Shown piece by piece: positions 14,774 through 19,319 of a DNA stretch of 19,319 bases (positions are counted from its first letter, which is position 1; the number at the start of each line of letters is the position of its first letter). Below the pieces are notes generated by a model. That model had not been told where the DNA came from and did no database searches. It saw only the letters and a list, made by a program, of their open reading frames with translations. Made by a program: the position numbers and the translations under genes. The stretch comes from Candidatus Omnitrophota bacterium (lineage in GTDB: Bacteria; Omnitrophota; Gorgyraeia; Gygaellales; Profunditerraquicolaceae): the NCBI GenBank assembly GCA_028719265.1, contig JAQUKF010000008.1, forward strand, positions 1 through 19,319, given 5' to 3'.

Positions 14774-15535
14774 TTAGCCAAACCTGCCCGTAATGTAATC
14801 TTCAGTCTTCTTATCCCGGGGAGCGGTGAATATGTCCTGGGTTTTGCCGAATTCGATCAATTCCCCTAAAAGGAAAAATCCGGTATAATCGGAAACGCGC
14901 GCCGCCTGCTGCATATTGTGCGTAACGATAACGATAGAATAATCCTTTTTCAACTCCAGGATAAGCTCTTCTATCTTGGCGGTCGATATCGGGTCGAGGC
15001 TGGCGCAGGGTTCGTCGAACAGGATCACCTCATTCTCTACCGCCAGGCACCTGGCAATGCATAAACGCTGCTGCTGCCCTCCGGAAAGCCTTAAGGCGCT
15101 GTCATTGAGCCTGTCTTTTACCTCATCCCAGATGACCGCCTTCCTCAGGGAATCTTCAACCCTCTGCTCGATGAATCCCCTGTCCTTTATCCCGTTTACC
15201 CTTAATCCATAACTGATATTCTCGAATATGCTCTTTGGGAAAGGGTTCGGTTTCTGAAAGACCATCCCAACCCTCCTCCTTATATCTACGGCATCAACCG
15301 ACGAACGGTTTATCTCCATCCCGTCAAGGAATATCTCCCCGCTAAAACTGGTATGCGGCAATAGTTCGTTCATGCGGTTGAACAGGCGTATGAATGTGGA
15401 TTTCCCGCATCCAGAAGGACCGATCATCGCCGTGACCTTATTGGTATGGATATCTATATTGACATCCTTCAACGCCTGGGTTTTCCCGTAAAAAAAATCC
15501 ACTTTCCTTGCCTGCATCTTTATCTTATTATCCAT
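14774..15535 (-). CDS. pstB: Phosphate ABC transporter ATPase PstB, canonical
   Basis: This 253-residue PstB has every catalytic motif intact: A-loop Tyr16 in FFYGK, Walker A GPSGCGKST (39-47), Q-loop Gln94 in VFQKPNPFP, signature LSGGQQQR (150-157), Walker B LFDEP with E175, D-loop SLDP and H-loop His206 in VTHNMQQAARV. It should act as a homodimer that powers PstCA of cluster 2. It provides the in-locus reference for judging the two altered PstB proteins of cluster 1. ATG 15535 follows GAGGAG and lies 8 nt inside the end of pstA, so the two are translationally coupled. Confidence 0.97.
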   Translation of the reverse strand: MDNKIKMQARKVDFFYGKTQALKDVNIDIHTNKVTAMIGPSGCGKSTFIRLFNRMNELLPHTSFSGEIFLDGMEINRSSVDAVDIRRRVGMVFQKPNPFPKSIFENISYGLRVNGIKDRGFIEQRVEDSLRKAVIWDEVKDRLNDSALRLSGGQQQRLCIARCLAVENEVILFDEPCASLDPISTAKIEELILELKKDYSIVIVTHNMQQAARVSDYTGFFLLGELIEFGKTQDIFTAPRDKKTEDYITGRFG

Positions 15536-16376
15536 GTAAGCTCCTCTGCCTTTGCCTCAGGAATATGGCAAATCCTGAAATAAACAATACCAAGAATAAA
15601 AGCACCAGGCTGCAGCCATAGGCTATAACCCTCTGCTTATCCGGATGAGCGCCTTCGGTCATCAGGGCGTATATATGATAAGGAAGCGCCATCACTTCGC
15701 TGAAAATACTCCTTGGGTAACCGCGCTTGTAGAAAGCTGCGGCGGTAAACAGGATAGGAGCGGTCTCTCCGGCCACTCTTCCCACGCTCAATATGACACC
15801 CGTAAGTATTCCCGGTAAAGCAGTAGGGAGAACGATCCTCTTGATGGTTTCCCATTTGCTTGCCCCTAAAGAAAGAGAGGCTTCGCGTATCGAATGCGGG
15901 ACCGCTACCAAAGCCTCCTGGGAAGAGGAAATAATCAAGGGCAAGGCGAGTATCCCCAGGGAAAGGCTTCCTGAAACTATAGAAACACCGAAACCGAGAA
16001 AATTAACAAAAACCGCCAGGCCAAATAGCCCGAACACCACCGAAGGCACTCCCGCAAGATTATTAATACTGATACGTATAATGTTAACCACTAGGCTTTT
16101 AGGGGAATATTCGCAGATATATATTGCGCAGGCAAGCCCCAGGGGGACCGCGAATAACATCGACCCCAGGGTAAGATAAAGGGTACCGACAATGACCGGA
16201 GCGACCCCTCCCTCCGTCATCGCGTTCCGCGGGGCCTTGGTCAGGAAATCCCATGAAATCGCTTGCGCCCCCCTCGTGAAAACAAAATAGATAATTGTTC
16301 CCAAGAAAAACAGGGTGGTCAGTAAACAAAGGAAGATAAAGAGAAAACCGAGATTTTGAACGATATGTTTCTTCAT
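15528..16376 (-). CDS. pstA: Phosphate ABC transporter permease PstA, copy 2
   Basis: This 282-residue permease has about six membrane helices, the first at about 10-33. The EAA coupling loop is at 154-184 (EALVAVPHSIREASLSLGASKWETIK) and the conserved charged pair in GRVAGETAP is R200/E204. It forms the membrane channel with PstC copy 2, with which it shares an ATGA overlap, and its stop overlaps the pstB start. It aligns over its whole length with PstA copy 1. Confidence 0.95.
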   Translation of the reverse strand: MKKHIVQNLGFLFIFLCLLTTLFFLGTIIYFVFTRGAQAISWDFLTKAPRNAMTEGGVAPVIVGTLYLTLGSMLFAVPLGLACAIYICEYSPKSLVVNIIRISINNLAGVPSVVFGLFGLAVFVNFLGFGVSIVSGSLSLGILALPLIISSSQEALVAVPHSIREASLSLGASKWETIKRIVLPTALPGILTGVILSVGRVAGETAPILFTAAAFYKRGYPRSIFSEVMALPYHIYALMTEGAHPDKQRVIAYGCSLVLLFLVLFISGFAIFLRQRQRSLHG

Positions 16377-17263
16377 CCGCTTAACCCGAGCTTCACCCTG
16401 AACCTGCGGGATATGACCTCGGCAATAATATTGAACAAAAAGGTGATCAGAAATAAGATAAGGGCGATCGCAAATAACGCATGGTAGTGGCTTCCCCCCA
16501 TAGGCGCCTCCCCCATTTCAGCGGCAATTGCCGAAGTCATCGGACGAACCGGCTCCAGGAAAGTATGCGGGATTACCGCAGCGCCCCCGGCAACCATCAG
16601 GACCGTCATCGTTTCCCCTATTGCCCTGCTCATCCCCAGGATAATCCCTGTAGATATGCCCGACCCGGCGGCGGGGATCACTACCTGCGTCAGCGTCTGC
16701 CAGCGATTTGCCCCCACCGCAAAAGACGCCTCCCTGAAAGAACGCGGGACGTAACTTAAGGCATCTTCGGAGATGCTGCAAACGGTAGGGGTCGCCATAA
16801 CACCAAGTATCAGGCTGGCATTTAATGCGGTCAGGCCGGTAGGAAGATTAAATAACTTCTGCAAAAATGGCGTTACTACGACCAGGCCAAAGAATCCATA
16901 TACAACAGACGGTATACTTGCCAAAAGTTCTATAACCGGCTTCAAGAACTGCCGCTGCCTGAAAGTCGCTATTTCGTTAAGATACAGGGCGCTGCCCACA
17001 CCCAAAGGGATACATACAAGGCTTGCCCCGATGGTTACCCATATTGATCCCAGTATGAGCGGCATAACCCCGAACTCCGGGGGGGTATGCGTAGGGTACC
17101 ATTTCCTCCCCAGCATGAACTTCAGGAAACCTACCTCCTTGAATATAGGGATACCTTCCTTAAAAAGCACAATCACTATACCCACAAGGAAGAAAAGGGA
17201 AGAAAAGGCCAGGATAGTAAATATCCACTTATATATTTTTTCTTTTATTCTGCTATAAGACAT
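16373..17263 (-). CDS. pstC: Phosphate ABC transporter permease PstC, copy 2
   Basis: This 296-residue permease has a first membrane helix at about 13-34, the PstC periplasmic motif RKWYPTHTPPEFGVMPLIL (53-71), an EAA loop at about 166-192 (EDALSYVPRSFREASFAVGANRWQT) and the charged pair in SRAIGETM (R213, E217). It joins pstA by an ATGA overlap. The start ATG 17263 has a poor ribosome site and is preceded by a strong stem-loop after pstS, so PstC is probably made in smaller amounts than PstS. Confidence 0.95.
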   Translation of the reverse strand: MSYSRIKEKIYKWIFTILAFSSLFFLVGIVIVLFKEGIPIFKEVGFLKFMLGRKWYPTHTPPEFGVMPLILGSIWVTIGASLVCIPLGVGSALYLNEIATFRQRQFLKPVIELLASIPSVVYGFFGLVVVTPFLQKLFNLPTGLTALNASLILGVMATPTVCSISEDALSYVPRSFREASFAVGANRWQTLTQVVIPAAGSGISTGIILGMSRAIGETMTVLMVAGGAAVIPHTFLEPVRPMTSAIAAEMGEAPMGGSHYHALFAIALILFLITFLFNIIAEVISRRFRVKLGLSG

Positions 17264-17285
17264 ATGCTCAATCAGAAAATGGAGG

Positions 17286-17311
17286 CGCGGCAGGCCGGTG
17301 AGCCTGCCGCG
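17286..17311 (-). other. Strong intercistronic stem-loop between pstS2 and pstC2
   Basis: CGCGGCAGGC (17286-17295) and GCCTGCCGCG (17302-17311) form a perfect 10-bp GC-rich stem with a 6-nt loop in the 73-nt pstS-pstC gap. On the transcribed strand only a weak T stretch (ATTTTCT) follows, so partial termination or 3'-end protection of the pstS message is more likely than full termination. Hairpins at this position are known in binding-protein operons, where the soluble receptor is made in excess over the membrane parts. The 10-nt pstS-pstC gap of cluster 1 has no counterpart. Confidence 0.7.
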
Positions 17312-17336
17312 TTGTCAGGTAAATGAGTAAACGCTT

Positions 17337-18152
17337 TTATTTTAACCCGACATACCCCTGTGTTTCCACCAATTCCTGTCCTTTTTTGCTCTTCACAAAA
17401 TCAAGATACTCTTTTACCGCGCCTTGAGGCTTACCGTTAGAATACATAAAAAGCGGACGGGTTACGGAATATTTCCCTGAAAGGACCGTATCCTTGGAAG
17501 GCATAACCCCGTCTATCTCAACGGCCTTAAGGTCGCTGGACATAAAACCCAGCCCCACATATCCTATTGCCTGCGGTGTCTGGGATACGATCTGGGCAAC
17601 CGCCTGGTTGGAAGCCTGCATAAGCGCTGCCGGGATAACCTTCTCCTTTTCCATTACCAGTTCGCCAAAAGCCTCAAAGGTGCCGCTTGAGGTATCGCGG
17701 GAAACAACCACGATCTTGCCTGGCGTCCCCCCCAGCTGCGACCAATCGGATATCTTGCCGATAAAAATATCCTTTACCTGCTTCTTGGACAGCTTGGAAA
17801 TGGGGTTGGATTTATTTATTACCACGGCGATCCCGTCAAGAGCTACAATATGGGCAACGGGGTCCCTGCCGTTGGCGTCTGCCTTCTGGATCTCGACCTC
17901 CTTGATCGGGCGCGATGAATCCGCGATATCGCAGGTCCCGTCAATAAGCGCGGTAATGCCGACACTCGAGCCCCCGCCTCTTACGCTGATATCCATCCCG
18001 GGGTTCTCATCCATAAAGACCTCGGCCGTCTTTTGCGCTATAGGCAAAACGGTAGTGGAGCCGGTCATTACGATCTTCTCCGCAAAGCAGGGCGTGACAG
18101 CCGCGCTTAGGCCGATTATGGCCGTACTCATCAGTATTGCTAACCTTTTCAT
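17337..18152 (-). CDS. pstS: Periplasmic phosphate-binding protein PstS, copy 2
   Basis: This 271-residue exported protein has a signal peptide (residues 1-24, cleavage after TPCFA). The phosphate-pocket motifs are GSTTV (31-35), RGGGSSVG (58-65), DIADSSR (75-81) and DTSSGT (153-158), as in the common PstS subfamily of this type. It captures phosphate in the periplasm for PstCAB of cluster 2. ATG 18152 follows AAAGGAGGT. It lies 31 nt downstream of a putative porin gene with no terminator between them, so both are probably on one transcript. Confidence 0.96.
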   Translation of the reverse strand: MKRLAILMSTAIIGLSAAVTPCFAEKIVMTGSTTVLPIAQKTAEVFMDENPGMDISVRGGGSSVGITALIDGTCDIADSSRPIKEVEIQKADANGRDPVAHIVALDGIAVVINKSNPISKLSKKQVKDIFIGKISDWSQLGGTPGKIVVVSRDTSSGTFEAFGELVMEKEKVIPAALMQASNQAVAQIVSQTPQAIGYVGLGFMSSDLKAVEIDGVMPSKDTVLSGKYSVTRPLFMYSNGKPQGAVKEYLDFVKSKKGQELVETQGYVGLK

Positions 18153-18183
18153 CTTGGCTACCTCCTTTTATTATCTATCGTCG

Positions 18184-19319
18184 TTAAAACTTCATGTTCC
18201 AATCAAGCTGGACCAGGGTTTCGGGAGCCTTCCTAGATCCCGCCATTATGTTCCATGAGCGGTAAACATCGAGGCCTAAATATGTATTTGTGCCTAAGCC
18301 GTAGGTCAAAGAAACCTCATGGCTTCTCATGCCGGTTTTGCCGCCGTAACGGTCAGAATCGGGCAGGACATCCAGGACAGCGTCTTTTTCAAGCATGGCG
18401 TAGATATACTTGATCTGCCAATCGCCCCATTTCTTTACCTTATCATTACCAAACTGGAAACCCAGGGAGAAACCGTTATTCTTATCCGACACCTCCGTAT
18501 TCTTCACATATTCGCCGAATATCTTCAGCTTCTCGATCCCCAGCCCTCCTATTGCCTTGAAAGGATCTTTTATGCTGATCTCTAAAGCTGGATTAAGCAT
18601 GTTGAAACCGCAGCCGTATTTGCTTGTTCCAGGGCTAGTATTGCCGGTATTCGTACCGGAGGATTTACTGCTTGATGTCGCTTCTTTAAGGTGGGTGAAA
18701 TTATACATAGTGAATCCGCCTTTTACGGACATGGCGCTGTTGAGCTTCTGGCTTACCCCGGCCTGCACAATATAAGCCATGGCGGGATCAGAAGTGCTCG
18801 AGGTATCATCCTGAACAACCAAAGCGCCTGTTTTCATGAACAGGGATGTGTTCGGGCTGACACTCTTGTTAAACCCAAGGACTCCGCCTTCAGGAGTTAT
18901 ATCCGTATCCCAGATCAAATCGGTCGGCTCCCAGAATACATCCTTAAGCAGCATTTTACCGCCTACCAGCTCAAGCCACGGCAAAGGAGTATATTTGGCA
19001 TAAGCGTAATCCAACTTGACCTCAAATTTGGTAGAATAACCTGCTCCACTGGTATCACTAGCTTTGGTATTTCCAAAAGTAACATTGGTGGACCGGGGAT
19101 CACCTGAACCCGTAGCTATACCGATGCCCGCCATCAACTTTTCGTTAATCTTGGCTTCCATGCCGAGACGCACGCGCACGCGGCCGATATTTGTGTCTTT
19201 TTGTATATCCCCGTCGTTCTTGGTATGCTTATACTGGTATCTCAACCTTAAATCACCTTTCAACTTTATTTTCTGCAGCCATTCCGGCAAAGAAGAAGAC
19301 TTAGCCGTAGCAATCTCCT
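18184..19319 (-). CDS. Putative outer-membrane porin, 5' end outside the window
   Basis: At least 377 residues are visible and the frame is open through the right edge. A TTG at 19290 that could pass for a start is an internal Leu codon, since the frame continues upstream (KSSSLPEWLQ). The sequence is a series of amphipathic beta strands with alternating hydrophobic residues and many Gly/Asn/Asp turns, opening with KLKGDLRLRYQY and RVRVRLGMEAKI, typical of putative porins (Porin_5-like) whose missing N-terminus carries an SLH or coiled-coil domain. It ends WNMKF; a terminal Phe is the outer-membrane barrel insertion signal. Position 31 nt upstream of pstS suggests an outer-membrane pore for phosphate, similar in role, not sequence, to OprP. 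Substrate specificity is inference. Confidence 0.82.
   Translation of the reverse strand, partial: EIATAKSSSLPEWLQKIKLKGDLRLRYQYKHTKNDGDIQKDTNIGRVRVRLGMEAKINEKLMAGIGIATGSGDPRSTNVTFGNTKASDTSGAGYSTKFEVKLDYAYAKYTPLPWLELVGGKMLLKDVFWEPTDLIWDTDITPEGGVLGFNKSVSPNTSLFMKTGALVVQDDTSSTSDPAMAYIVQAGVSQKLNSAMSVKGGFTMYNFTHLKEATSSSKSSGTNTGNTSPGTSKYGCGFNMLNPALEISIKDPFKAIGGLGIEKLKIFGEYVKNTEVSDKNNGFSLGFQFGNDKVKKWGDWQIKYIYAMLEKDAVLDVLPDSDRYGGKTGMRSHEVSLTYGLGTNTYLGLDVYRSWNIMAGSRKAPETLVQLDWNMKF

Noticed and set aside
3554..18152. The two Pst clusters as an assembly duplication
   Set aside because: The paralogues differ throughout in protein and DNA sequence, gene number (two pstB against one) and intergenic spacing.

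Overview
The window reads as a chromosomal segment of an uncultured diderm bacterium, most likely of the Candidatus Omnitrophota (OP3) lineage. The main pointer is the 1181-residue exported protein at 9640-13185. Its N-terminal module (LWVNLRPD, TDLG...LLEADLELKKD, TPEGKEYWDK, APLRQAYYSLILAQWFK) matches from memory a family of very large proteins typical of that phylum; no database search was possible. A C-terminal beta-barrel porin supports an outer membrane. Gene density is high, with many ATGA/TAATG overlaps. No tRNA, rRNA, CRISPR, IS element or phage gene was seen.

Region 1 (1-3538, minus) is a nitrogen/amino-acid operon: nadE, an Lrp/AsnC regulator, a class I aminotransferase, a GAF-ANTAR RNA-binding antiterminator and the start of a type III glutamine synthetase cut by the window edge. 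A near-consensus sigma70 promoter lies just upstream of nadE.

Region 2 (3554-8338, minus) is phosphate uptake cluster 1: pstS, pstC, pstA, two tandem pstB genes and phoU. The two ATPases have lost motifs in a complementary way. One has an intact Walker A/B, Q-loop and H-loop but a ruined LSGGQ signature; the other has an intact signature but no Q-loop Gln or H-loop His. As a heterodimer they would give one complete and one degenerate ATP site, a design known from some exporters but not usual for Pst importers. This is the main discovery candidate.

Region 3 (8339-13207) holds a regulatory divergent intergenic region with two promoters and two dyads, an exported TPR protein and the giant exported protein, both on the plus strand.

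Region 4 (13208-19319, minus) is cluster 2: a putative outer-membrane porin (5' end outside the window), pstS, pstC, pstA, one fully canonical pstB, phoU and an exported TPR protein paralogous to the one in region 3. A strong stem-loop separates pstS from pstC. Phosphate would cross the outer membrane through the porin, be bound by PstS, and be pumped by PstCAB under PhoU control. Two diverged complete Pst-PhoU systems therefore sit about 6 kb apart in the same orientation.
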